This document shows positions 10,072 to 17,415 of a stretch of DNA of 64,000 bases, piece by piece (position 1 is the first letter of the stretch; every line of letters begins with the position of its first letter). This DNA comes from Actinomycetota bacterium (GTDB lineage Bacteria > Actinomycetota > Thermoleophilia > Solirubrobacterales > 70-9). Both the position numbers and the translations under genes were made by a program. The notes below the pieces were generated by a model. It had not been told where the DNA came from and ran no database searches. It was given only the letters and a program-made list of their open reading frames with translations. The stretch covers positions 1-64,000 of the forward strand of contig JAFDWB010000078.1 of the NCBI GenBank assembly GCA_018268675.1, in the 5' to 3' direction.

Positions 10072-10710
10072 CTACTGTCTGCTCAGGCTTCCGACCCTCA
10101 CCGCGGTCATCACCCGGTTACGGGCCTGGGCGGCATTTTCGGGTTCGCAGGCGAGCGTCACCGTGCCACCACCCGAGGCGCCGGTGAGTGACACCTCCTG
10201 GCTGAACACCGCCAACGGCGCGAGGTTGGCCGCGCCGCTCGCCAGCGGCGCACCGTTTTCCCGCAGCTGACAGGTGACCAGGTCGGTCGTCGCGGCGTTG
10301 TTCCCGAGTTCGACCGAGGCATCGACGATGTATGTACCGCCCGCGGGCAGGGTCAGCGAGGCGACCGCGGTGCTCGCTTTGGCGGGGAGAGGGAGCTGGG
10401 ACGCCTGGGAGGTGACGAACCCTTCGGAGCGCTCGCCCGGGGCGAGCTTCTGCGCGCTCACCGACCCTTCGGCGAGCTTGCCGGTCGTGACCGACCCTTC
10501 CGCCAGCTTGGCGGCGCCCACCGAACCTTCGGCGAGCTTCGCCGCGGTGACCGCGCGGTTCTTGAGCTTCTTCGTCGTGACCGCACTGTTCTGCAGGGAG
10601 CTGGTCCCGATCTTGGCCGCGGCGAAGGCGGTGCCGGCAAGCGCGAGGATCAGCGCCACCAGGGCAACCACCATCGCCGGCGACGGCATGCGGACCTTCG
10701 GTCGTTTCAT
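10072..10710 (-). CDS. secreted protein with tandem KLAEGSV repeats
   Basis: 212 residues. A basic start and hydrophobic stretch (MVVALVALILALAGTAFAAAK) form a signal peptide or anchor. Residues about 34-90 are short repeats (KKLKNRAVTAA, KLAEGSVGAA, KLAEGSVTTG, KLAEGSVSAQ, KLAPG), about 10 residues each. The remainder is beta-rich with two cysteines (LVTCQLRENG, VTLACEPENA). I recall such proteins as common in Thermoleophilia genomes, without a known function; the repeats could form a beta-solenoid or stalk. The DNA repeats follow the protein repeats, so the array is coding. Confidence 0.8.
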   Translation of the reverse strand: MKRPKVRMPSPAMVVALVALILALAGTAFAAAKIGTSSLQNSAVTTKKLKNRAVTAAKLAEGSVGAAKLAEGSVTTGKLAEGSVSAQKLAPGERSEGFVTSQASQLPLPAKASTAVASLTLPAGGTYIVDASVELGNNAATTDLVTCQLRENGAPLASGAANLAPLAVFSQEVSLTGASGGGTVTLACEPENAAQARNRVMTAVRVGSLSRQ

Positions 10711-10942
10711 CTTGGCCTCCTGGCACGAGTCCTTTGGGGGGCGGCGCGGGGAACCGGGCGCAGCGCCGCTGGGGCGCTCAGCCTCTCACGTCGCCGAAGA
10801 CCGGTCAATGTTTGCGATCCGGCGGTTCGCCTTTCGCTCTCGCACACCCAATTTTCGTCTTGCGCCGCGAGATCGGGGTCGGATAGCGTCCCGCCAGGTC
10901 GCCTCGACCAACACGGCCGAGGTCGACCACGGAACTACATCG

Positions 10943-12643
10943 ATGTCGGCCCGAAAGCTCGTACTCATGCTTCTCGTCCTGGGACTGTGGGCGGCGCCTG
11001 GTGCGAATGCCGCGACGGTCCTCGTCGGCGACACCAACCTCGCCCCCGCGCCCGGCGACACCCTCGACGTCTTCGGTCAGAACATCCCCGTCTTCCAGGG
11101 TGACGCGAGCGGTAACTACACCGTCGCCGCGCCCCAGACCGGGTTCATCACCTCTTGGAGCTTTCTCAGTGCGGGTGTGGAAACCGGGAGGCAGTTCGTG
11201 CTGCGTGTGCTCGCACCGGTGGACATGTCGGGGACCGAATGGCGCGCGGTCGCGACCATCGGTCCGGTGGCGGTGACGAGCGCGACGGGAGTCGACGCCG
11301 TCAACGGACCGTTCCCGGGCGACAACACCGCGATCGCCGCCGGCTCCCGGATCGCCTTGCAGCCGACCGATGGTGCCAACATGCCGATCGCGCCGGGGGT
11401 GAACGGGACCGATGGCGTCCGCTACTTCGCCGCGCCCTTCGCCGGCGAAGGCTCCTCACAGGCAGTCGTCAGCACCTCCGACAACGGTCAGGTCGTCCCG
11501 ATCCAGGCGACGATCGACTACGGCGAAACGGCGCCGCCCCCGGTCACGGCGCCCCAGAACACGGTGCCGCCGACGATCTCGGGCACCCCTGGTGCCGACC
11601 AGACCCTCACCTGTGACCCCGGGGCCTGGAGCGGGAGCCCCGGCCTCACCTATACCTGGACGCAGACGACCTCCTATCTGGTGCCGGGCGCGCATCCGCC
11701 GCATGTGGTCTCCAACACGGTTCAGGTAGGGAGCGGGCCGACCTACGTCGTCCCGGATCTCGAACCTCTCACGGTGACGATCAAGTGCACCGTCACCGCG
11801 ACGAACTCGGCGGGATCGGCCTCGGCGACGACGTCCGGAGTGGCCAACGTCGCGGTGAAGCCGGTGCTCGCGCCTAGCTTCGACCGTTTCTTTCATACCC
11901 GTCACAACCAACCTGCCCTCCTCCCGAACGTCGGATTCGGCGGGTCCCAGTTCTGCGGGACGGGCGTCTGGCTGCATCACCCGAAGGCGTTCCGGTTCGC
12001 CTGGTACAAGCTCGTCGCCTCGCCCACGGTGCGCCGGGGGCAGACCCGCGCCGTCAGGATCCCGGGCAGCCGACAGACGCTGAAGATCACCGCCGCGCTC
12101 GAGCTGAAGAAGATCTTCTGCCGGGTCACCGCGGTCAACGAAGCGGGCGGCACGTCGGCGGACAGCAACGTCGTCTTCGTGCCGCAGAACGCACCCAGGC
12201 CGAACGGCCCCGCCCGGATCGAAGTCACCGACCCGACGCCCGCCCGGGTGGATCCCGCCACCAGCCCGTCGAACCCGCTCCAGGAGGGCGCCGACAAGAA
12301 GTTCGCCTTCCAGTGCCTCGCGCCGGGCTACGACCGCCGCGCCCAGCTCAGCTACCAGTGGCAGGTGTCACTGTACGGCTGGCCGTCGGTCCCCGGCGTC
12401 CCCTCCTCGGGGGTCTTCAACTCCGAAGTGACCCTCGCCGGGCAGACCCTGGAAATCACCCCGGTGATCCCGCCGCACCAGGACGCCAACGGCCTCGAGC
12501 CCGGCCACGCCCTGCTCCTGAACGGCAAGCCATACGGCGGGAACGGCAACCTGGCGATCCGCTGTCTCGTCACGGCGAGCCTCCCCCACGCCGCCTCGGT
12601 GGTCGAGTCGGGCGTGGCCTACGTGCTGGCCGTCGACGGCTGA
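10943..12643 (+). CDS. secreted protein with bacterial Ig-like domains
   Basis: 566 residues. The N-terminus MSARKLVLMLLVLGLWAAPGANA is a signal peptide ending in an AxA site. After a beta-rich N-terminal domain there are at least two domains with the pattern PPTISGTPGADQTLTCDPGAW-SG-LTYTW, matching Ig-like or PKD-like cell-surface modules. The cysteine pairs fit extracellular disulfides. The ATG at 10943 is chosen because the signal peptide starts there; the upstream in-frame extension overlaps the divergent gene. It lies tail to tail with the acyl-CoA dehydrogenase. Probably a cell-envelope or secreted adhesin-like protein; function unknown. Confidence 0.8.
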   Translation: MSARKLVLMLLVLGLWAAPGANAATVLVGDTNLAPAPGDTLDVFGQNIPVFQGDASGNYTVAAPQTGFITSWSFLSAGVETGRQFVLRVLAPVDMSGTEWRAVATIGPVAVTSATGVDAVNGPFPGDNTAIAAGSRIALQPTDGANMPIAPGVNGTDGVRYFAAPFAGEGSSQAVVSTSDNGQVVPIQATIDYGETAPPPVTAPQNTVPPTISGTPGADQTLTCDPGAWSGSPGLTYTWTQTTSYLVPGAHPPHVVSNTVQVGSGPTYVVPDLEPLTVTIKCTVTATNSAGSASATTSGVANVAVKPVLAPSFDRFFHTRHNQPALLPNVGFGGSQFCGTGVWLHHPKAFRFAWYKLVASPTVRRGQTRAVRIPGSRQTLKITAALELKKIFCRVTAVNEAGGTSADSNVVFVPQNAPRPNGPARIEVTDPTPARVDPATSPSNPLQEGADKKFAFQCLAPGYDRRAQLSYQWQVSLYGWPSVPGVPSSGVFNSEVTLAGQTLEITPVIPPHQDANGLEPGHALLLNGKPYGGNGNLAIRCLVTASLPHAASVVESGVAYVLAVDG

Positions 12644-12681
12644 GCGGGTCGCCGGACCGCAGCGAACCGCGTTCGAGCCGC

Positions 12682-13905
12682 TCAGGCCTCTGTGCCCGCC
12701 CCCCTGAACCGCCCGATCTCCGCCCGGTAGATCGAGCGCCTGTGCACCTCGTCGGGGCCGTCGGCGAGCCGCAGCGTGCGCGCGTGGGCCCACATCTCGG
12801 CCAGCGGGAAGTCGCCGGAGACGCCGCCGCCGCCGTGGACCTGGATCGCCCGGTCGATCACCTTGAGGGCGACCTGCGGGGCGGCGACCTTGATCGCGGC
12901 GATCTCGACGCGGGCGTGGCGGTTGCCGACCGTGTCCATCAGCCAGGCGGTCTTCAGGGTCAGCAGGCGGACCATCTCGAGCTCGATCCGGGCCTCGGCG
13001 ATCCAGTCCTGGACGTTGGCGCGCTCGGCGACCGGCCCGCCGAAGGTGACCCGGTCGAGCGCCCGTCCGCACATCAGCTCGAGCGCCCGCTCGGCCATCC
13101 CGATCGCGCGCATGCAGTGGTGGATGCGGCCCGGGCCGAGGCGCGCCTGGGCGATCGCGAAGCCGTCGCCCTCGCCCGCGAGCAGCGCCGTGGCGGGGAC
13201 GCGGACGTCGGTGAACTGGATCTCCGCGTGGCCCTCGCGGTCCTGGTAGCCGAACACCGGCAGGCCGCGGAGGACCTCGACCCCCGGGGTGTCGAGCGGC
13301 ACCACGACCATCGACTGCCGGCGGTGGGGGGCGGCGTCCTTGTCGGTCTTCCCCATCACGATCAGCACCTTGCAGTTCTCGTGCAGGGCGTTGGAGGTCC
13401 ACCACTTGCGGCCGTTGATCACGTACTCCTCGCCGTCGCGGACGATCTCGGTCTCGATGTTGGTGGCGTCGGAGGAGGCGACCCCGGGCTCGGTCATCGC
13501 GAAGGCGGAGCGGATCTCGCCCGCCAGCAGCGGTCGCAGCCAGCGCTCCTTGTGCTCGGCGGTGCCGAAGTGGGTGAGCACCTCCATGTTGCCGGTGTCG
13601 GGGGCGCTGCAGTTGATCGCCTCCGGCGCGATCGCCGGGCTGCGGCCGGTGATCTCGGCCAGCGGCGCGTACTCGGCGTTGGTCAGGCCCGGGCCCCAGG
13701 CGGGGTCGGGGTGGAAGAGGTTCCAGAGGCCGCGGGCCCGCGCCTCCTCCTTCAGCTCCTCGAGCACCCGCGGCTGGTGGTGGGGGTCCCCCGCCTCCTC
13801 CATCTGGGCCCGGTAGACCGGCTCGGCCGGGTAGACCCGCTCGTCCATGAACGCCTCGAGGCGCTCCCGGAACTCCTTGCAGCGGTCGGTCGGTTCGAAG
13901 TCCAT
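12682..13905 (-). CDS. acyl-CoA dehydrogenase family protein
   Basis: 407 residues, slightly longer than classic enzymes and resembling ACAD10/11-type members. It oxidises an acyl-CoA at the alpha-beta bond with FAD. Blocks include [39 protein letters not shown] (substrate/FAD loop), [39 protein letters not shown] and [21 protein letters not shown] at 13905 is preceded by GGAGG at 7 bases; an upstream in-frame extension is rejected. A palindrome GAATCCGGATTC lies about 47 bases upstream and may be the operator for the nearby TetR. Confidence 0.92.
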   Translation of the reverse strand: MDFEPTDRCKEFRERLEAFMDERVYPAEPVYRAQMEEAGDPHHQPRVLEELKEEARARGLWNLFHPDPAWGPGLTNAEYAPLAEITGRSPAIAPEAINCSAPDTGNMEVLTHFGTAEHKERWLRPLLAGEIRSAFAMTEPGVASSDATNIETEIVRDGEEYVINGRKWWTSNALHENCKVLIVMGKTDKDAAPHRRQSMVVVPLDTPGVEVLRGLPVFGYQDREGHAEIQFTDVRVPATALLAGEGDGFAIAQARLGPGRIHHCMRAIGMAERALELMCGRALDRVTFGGPVAERANVQDWIAEARIELEMVRLLTLKTAWLMDTVGNRHARVEIAAIKVAAPQVALKVIDRAIQVHGGGGVSGDFPLAEMWAHARTLRLADGPDEVHRRSIYRAEIGRFRGAGTEA

Positions 13906-13951
13906 CGGTCCTCCAGGTGGTCGTCTCGGGCGCTCGGAGAGAATTGAAGTC

Positions 13952-13963
13952 GAATCCGGATTC
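13952..13963. promoter_or_regulatory. palindromic operator candidate upstream of acyl-CoA dehydrogenase
   Basis: GAATCCGGATTC is a perfect 12-bp palindrome 47 bases before the ATG. Read towards the gene, the flank is AACCTGAATCC. A related AACCTGAACTC stands before the TetR gene at about 15777-15787, so the TetR at 15053-15721 is the candidate binder. Confidence 0.4.
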
Positions 13964-14013
13964 AGGTTATCGCACAGGGCGACCGACCGGCGCCTCACCG
14001 GCCGACGCCCGGG

Positions 14014-14067
14014 GGCGCGCCCGTCCCACCCTCACCTCGGCGGCCATGAGGGCGGGACGGGCGCGCC
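14014..14067. repeat. family A hairpin, copy 2
   Basis: Arms 14014-14034 and 14047-14067, 21 bp with one mismatch, loop 14035-14046 (CCTCGGCGGCCA). The left arm is identical to copy 1 at 2570-2590, and the right arm differs by one base. Confidence 0.85.
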
Positions 14068-14106
14068 TCGTGCGTGTCCGGTGACGGGCAGGCACGGCCC
14101 CACGGC

Positions 14107-14149
14107 GAGTTCGCAGAAACCCGCGGGTAGCGCGGGGAAGTGCGAACTC
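14107..14149. repeat. family C hairpin, variant with CCCGCG inner stem
   Basis: GAGTTCGCA pairs with TGCGAACTC, and an inner CCCGCG/CGCGGG stem follows. Nineteen bases from GAGTTCGCAG through AAACCCGCG are identical at 21632-21650. Confidence 0.8.
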
Positions 14150-14174
14150 ACCAGCGGCCCGCCCGGCCCGGGCC

Positions 14175-14227
14175 CCGGTGTGTTCGCAGTTATCTACAAC
14201 TGTTGTGGTCAACTGCGAACTCACCGG
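14175..14227. repeat. family C hairpin, copy 2
   Basis: GTTCGCAGTT (14182-14191) pairs perfectly with AACTGCGAAC (14211-14220). CCGGTG/CACCGG extends the stem outward after one mismatch. The inner palindrome ACAAC-T-GTTGT is at 14196-14206. It ends 35 bases beyond the SDR stop. Confidence 0.85.
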
Positions 14228-14262
14228 CCCCGGCGCAGGCCAAGGCGCGGCGCCGGCCGGCC

Positions 14263-15063
14263 CTACGACCCCTCGACCCGCTCCTGCAGCCGCCGCATGC
14301 CCTCGATCCAGCGGTCGTAGTCGACGCCCTTGCGGCGGAAGTACTCGAGTACCTCGGGGTGGGGCAGGATCAGGAAGCGCTCGGCGCGGATCGCCTCGAT
14401 CACGTCCTCGGCGACCTCCTCGGGGGAGAGGACGTCTCCCGCCGCGGCGACGACCCTTGCCGCGAGCCCGTCCTCGCCCGGGTCGTCGAGGCCGGCGTTC
14501 AGCAGGGCGGTGTCGACGCCCATCGGACAGAGGCAGGAGGCACGGATCCCGCGCGCGCCGTAGGTGACCGACAGCCACTCGGCGAAGGCGACCGCGGCGT
14601 GCTTGGTGACCGCGTAGGGGGCGGCGCCGATCTGGGTCAGGAGCCCCGCGGCGGAAGCGGTGGCGACGAAGTACCCCTCCCCGCGCCCGAGCCAGCGCGG
14701 GACCATCACGCGGGCGGCGCGGACGTGGGCGAGCAGGTTGACCTCGATCGTCTGCTCCCACTCCTCCTCGCTCGCCAGACCCGCGCCGCCGCCGATCCCG
14801 GCGTTGGCGAAGAAGAGGTCGACCGGGCCGAGGCAGGCCTCGGCGCGGGAGACCATGACCTCGATCGCGGCCTCCTCGCTCACGTCGGCCTCCACCGCGA
14901 GCGCCGCGCCGCCCGGGAGCGCGGCGGCCACGGCCGCGGCGCCGGCCCCGTCGAGATCCGCCACCAGGACCTTGGCACCGCCCGCGACCAGCCTCCGGGC
15001 GAGCGCCCCGCCGATCCCGCCGCCGCCACCCGTGACCACCGCGACCCGACCGTCAACGTCCAC
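14263..15063 (-). CDS. SDR family oxidoreductase
   Basis: 266 residues. The cofactor loop is TGGGGGIGGALARRL, the Asp for NAD preference is in VLVADLDG, and the active site is ATASAAG with YAVTK. The long tail (VLEYFRRKGVDYDRWIEGMR) fits short-chain dehydrogenases of the fatty-acid or hydroxyacyl type. GTG at 15063 has a strong SD (GGAGGGGGGAG) and overlaps the end of the TetR gene by 11 bases, so the pair is one operon. The neighbouring acyl-CoA dehydrogenase suggests acyl or alcohol oxidation; the substrate is unknown. Confidence 0.9.
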   Translation of the reverse strand: MDVDGRVAVVTGGGGGIGGALARRLVAGGAKVLVADLDGAGAAAVAAALPGGAALAVEADVSEEAAIEVMVSRAEACLGPVDLFFANAGIGGGAGLASEEEWEQTIEVNLLAHVRAARVMVPRWLGRGEGYFVATASAAGLLTQIGAAPYAVTKHAAVAFAEWLSVTYGARGIRASCLCPMGVDTALLNAGLDDPGEDGLAARVVAAAGDVLSPEEVAEDVIEAIRAERFLILPHPEVLEYFRRKGVDYDRWIEGMRRLQERVEGS

Positions 15064-15721
15064 CTTTGCTCCCCCCTCCACCTTTCAGCCCAAGCGCGTC
15101 CACCCAGATCTGGTTCAAGGTCCCGACCAGGCGCTCGAACGGGATGCGTTCACCTTGCACGAAGACGAGGTACCCCATCCGGCTGACCATCGTCGACAGC
15201 GCGAGAGCCGTCACCCGAGGATCGAGATCGGGGTTGGCCTTCCCTTCCGCCTGCAGTTCGCGGATCAGCTTCGTGTTGCGGGCGATGAAGGCGGCGGCCC
15301 GCTTCTGGCGCAGCTCGCGGAACTCCTCGTCGATCTGGGAGACCTGCTCGAGCAGCGCCATCAGCCGCGCGTTTCTCTTATATGAGCGCAGGTACTCCCG
15401 GTTGGCGGCGTCGATCAACGTGGCGGCGTCGGCCTCGCCGAGCCGCTCGCGCACATGCGGATGGAGCATGTCCTCCTGCACCGTCTCCATGACCGCGGCG
15501 AACGCCTCCTCCTTGCTGTCGAAGTAGGTGTAGAAGGAACCCGCGGCGACGCCCGCCTCCTTGGCGATGTCACTGATGCGGGCGTCGAGGTAGCCGTCGC
15601 GCTCGAAGACGGCGCGGGCCGCGGCGACCAGGGTCGCGCGGGTGCGGGCGCCGCGGCGACTGCGCGGCGCCGCGCGCTGACCGGCGTCGGGGGCCGACGC
15701 GCTCGCGCTCTGCCTAGCCAT
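15053..15721 (-). CDS. TetR/AcrR family transcriptional regulator
   Basis: 222 residues. The HTH is RATLVAAARAVFERDGYLDA, ISDIAKEAGVAAGSFYTYF, DSKEEAF, followed by a helical ligand domain with ERIPFERLVGTLNQIWVDAL at the end. A low-complexity N-terminus (MARQSASASAPDAGQRAAPR) precedes the HTH. It is coupled to the downstream SDR and probably controls it and the acyl-CoA dehydrogenase. Fatty-acid-responsive relatives of this type bind acyl-CoA, but the ligand here is inference. Confidence 0.9.
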   Translation of the reverse strand: MARQSASASAPDAGQRAAPRSRRGARTRATLVAAARAVFERDGYLDARISDIAKEAGVAAGSFYTYFDSKEEAFAAVMETVQEDMLHPHVRERLGEADAATLIDAANREYLRSYKRNARLMALLEQVSQIDEEFRELRQKRAAAFIARNTKLIRELQAEGKANPDLDPRVTALALSTMVSRMGYLVFVQGERIPFERLVGTLNQIWVDALGLKGGGGSKGGR

Positions 15722-15770
15722 CGGACACGGTGGGTCGCATGGAGAGGACCGTACCCGATCCCGGCGCCGC

Positions 15771-15798
15771 GATCTGAACCTGAACTCGAACTCAGATC
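15771..15798. promoter_or_regulatory. possible TetR autoregulatory operator
   Basis: GATCTGA (15771-15777) and TCAGATC (15792-15798) are inverted repeats around ACCTGAACTCGAAC, about 50 bases upstream of the TetR start. AACCTGAA is shared with the site at the acyl-CoA dehydrogenase promoter. Confidence 0.35.
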
Positions 15799-15811
15799 GT
15801 CGACGGCCCGC

Positions 15812-16276
15812 TCAGTAGTCGTTCTTGAAGGCGAAGTAGGAGCCGCGGATGGTTCCGGCCAACTTCGATTTCTGACGGGCGAACTTGAACCGCGAGGTGA
15901 GCTCCTTGGGGACCTCCATCCCCTCGGAGAGCTTGAACCCGACCGCCCGCCGCTTCGGGTCGTCCACCGTGTACATCACGTTGATCGACAAACCGCTCTC
16001 GTAGAACACGTAGGCGACCCGGATGTCCTTGACCTGGAAGGCCGTCGCCTCGAGCGGCGGAGACGCGATGACGATGTCCCGCTCCTCCGCCAGGATCCGG
16101 TTCACCCACTCGATCGTCTCCTGAGCCTCCTCCGCGGCCTCGACCGTGAACACATGGTCGTATTTCCGCTTGAAGTACCGAGCCTCGTGCGCCCGCAGCC
16201 CGGCCAGCGCCGCCGCCACCGGCGACGACTCCAGCCCGGCGGTCGAGACCTCGTTGAAATCGACGACAAGCGGCAT
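15812..16276 (-). CDS. hypothetical protein
   Basis: 154 residues, soluble, mixed alpha/beta, without a domain I recognise. It begins MPLVVDFNEVSTAGLESSPV and ends KLAGTIRGSYFAFKNDY. AEEAQETIEWVNRILAEERD is probably one amphipathic helix. AGGATC precedes the ATG at 16276 with good spacing, so that ATG is preferred over the one at 16288. It lies between the TetR gene and the SDR-dehydratase operon and shares neither overlap nor obvious theme. Confidence 0.65.
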   Translation of the reverse strand: MPLVVDFNEVSTAGLESSPVAAALAGLRAHEARYFKRKYDHVFTVEAAEEAQETIEWVNRILAEERDIVIASPPLEATAFQVKDIRVAYVFYESGLSINVMYTVDDPKRRAVGFKLSEGMEVPKELTSRFKFARQKSKLAGTIRGSYFAFKNDY

Positions 16277-16306
16277 GCTGATCCTCATGCCACGCTATCG
16301 CGCCCT

Positions 16307-17053
16307 CTACGTCAGCATCTCGCCGCCGTCCACCACCAGGGCATGCCCGGTCATGTAGGCGAACTCGGGGGAGAGCAGGCGGCAGGCTACGGCGGCGACC
16401 TCGCGGGCGTCGGCGATGCGGCCGATCGGGATCAGGTCGGGGACCGATTCGAGGAACTTCTCGTGGCCGCCGTAGGACTCCCAGGCGGGGGTGTTGAAGG
16501 GGGTGTCGACCCAGCCCGGGCAGAGGGCGTTGACGCGGATGCGGTCGGCGGCGTGGTCGCGGGCCAGGAGCTTCGCCATCGCGATCGTCGCCGCTTTGGT
16601 GGTCGAGTAGGTGAGCAGCTCACGGTCGGGGAAGAGACCCGCGTTCGAGGCGGTCAGGAGGAGCGCGCCGCCCCCGGCGGCGCGGAGGGCGGGCACCGCT
16701 CGCCGGGCGACGACGAAGTGGGCGCGGACGTTGAGGGCGTAGCAGCGATCGAGATCCTCGACCGCGGCGGTCTCGACCGTGCCCGCCGTCTGCATGCCGA
16801 CGTTGGACCAGACCGCGTCGACCCGGCCGAGCTCGCCGAGCGCGGTGGCGAGGACCTCGCCGAGCGCGTCGGGGTCGGTCGCGTCGACCACGTAGGCCGC
16901 GCCGCCGGTGTCCCCGGCGACCGCCTCGAGGCCGTCCGCCGCCAGGTCGAGCAGCGCCAGCCGCCAGCCTTCGGCGGCGAGGATCCGCGCCCCCTCGGCG
17001 CCGATGCCGCTGGCGCAGCCGAGGATCAGCGCCTGTCGACTTTCCGCGCTCAC
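16307..17053 (-). CDS. SDR family oxidoreductase in the diol dehydratase operon
   Basis: 248 residues. The cofactor loop is LGCASGIGAEGARIL, the acidic residue is in LALLDLAADG, and the catalytic residues lie in LTASNAG and YSTTKAATIAMAKLL. PGWVDTPFNTPAWESYGG is a substrate loop. The GTG start overlaps the stop of the dehydratase small subunit, making a tight operon. It probably oxidises or reduces a product of the dehydratase (aldehyde/alcohol or hydroxyketone). Family members near mycofactocin genes can use mycofactocin, but this protein lacks the long insertion of the classical mycofactocin SDRs. Confidence 0.9.
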   Translation of the reverse strand: MSAESRQALILGCASGIGAEGARILAAEGWRLALLDLAADGLEAVAGDTGGAAYVVDATDPDALGEVLATALGELGRVDAVWSNVGMQTAGTVETAAVEDLDRCYALNVRAHFVVARRAVPALRAAGGGALLLTASNAGLFPDRELLTYSTTKAATIAMAKLLARDHAADRIRVNALCPGWVDTPFNTPAWESYGGHEKFLESVPDLIPIGRIADAREVAAVACRLLSPEFAYMTGHALVVDGGEMLT

Positions 17054-17415
17054 GGGTCCGCCAACAATCCTCGCTCGGCGCCGCCGGCGATCGCCTCGCG
17101 CACCATCGCTGCCGTCGTCGCCGCGCCGCTCTCCTCCAGCTCGGCGACGATCGCCAGCAGCTCGGCGCGGGTCGAGCGACCCGGCCGCAGCGCCTCGTAG
17201 ATCGCCAGCAGACGCTCATCGGAGAGCGCCGTCATCTCGGCGGCGCGGCGCAGGTTCGCCGCCAGCTGCGGATTGCCGTGCGCGGCGGCGACCTCGGCCT
17301 GGGCCCGCAGGGTGTCGGGGTGGACGCGCAGGTCCTCGGCGGTGAGCTCGCCGGCGACCACGCGCTCGACCGTGATCTCCTCGACCGGCCGGCCGCTCCG
17401 CGCGCGCAGGGTCAC
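17050..17415 (-). CDS. propanediol/glycerol dehydratase small (gamma) subunit, copy 1
   Basis: 121 residues. It matches PduE-type gamma subunits: TVERVVAGELTAEDLRVHPDTLRAQAEVA, LAANLRRAAEMTALSDERLL and YEALRPGRSTRAELLAI. It lacks the longer N-terminal extension seen in enterobacterial subunits, which helps encapsulation or lowers solubility there, in keeping with the absence of shell genes. It overlaps both neighbours by 4 bases. It forms the holoenzyme with the fused large-medium subunit encoded just upstream. Confidence 0.92.
   Translation of the reverse strand: MTLRARSGRPVEEITVERVVAGELTAEDLRVHPDTLRAQAEVAAAHGNPQLAANLRRAAEMTALSDERLLAIYEALRPGRSTRAELLAIVAELEESGAATTAAMVREAIAGGAERGLLADP

Larger units (their letters stand above)
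13906..14262. other. intergenic region with promoter and three hairpins
   Basis: 357 bases between the start of the acyl-CoA dehydrogenase gene and the end of the SDR gene, both on the minus strand. It holds the dehydrogenase promoter side (13906-13970, with a 12-bp palindrome) and three hairpins (14014-14067, 14107-14149, 14175-14227) that follow the SDR stop. No open frame looks coding. Confidence 0.75.

Noticed and set aside
10440-10560. Regular short DNA repeats that could suggest a CRISPR or minisatellite
   Set aside because: The repeats follow the reading frame of KLAEGSV protein repeats and there are no unique spacers.
12641-12684. TGAGCGG/CCGCTCA inverted repeat over both convergent stop codons
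   Set aside because: Only 7 bp with a long spacer and made partly by the stop codons; too weak to call a terminator.
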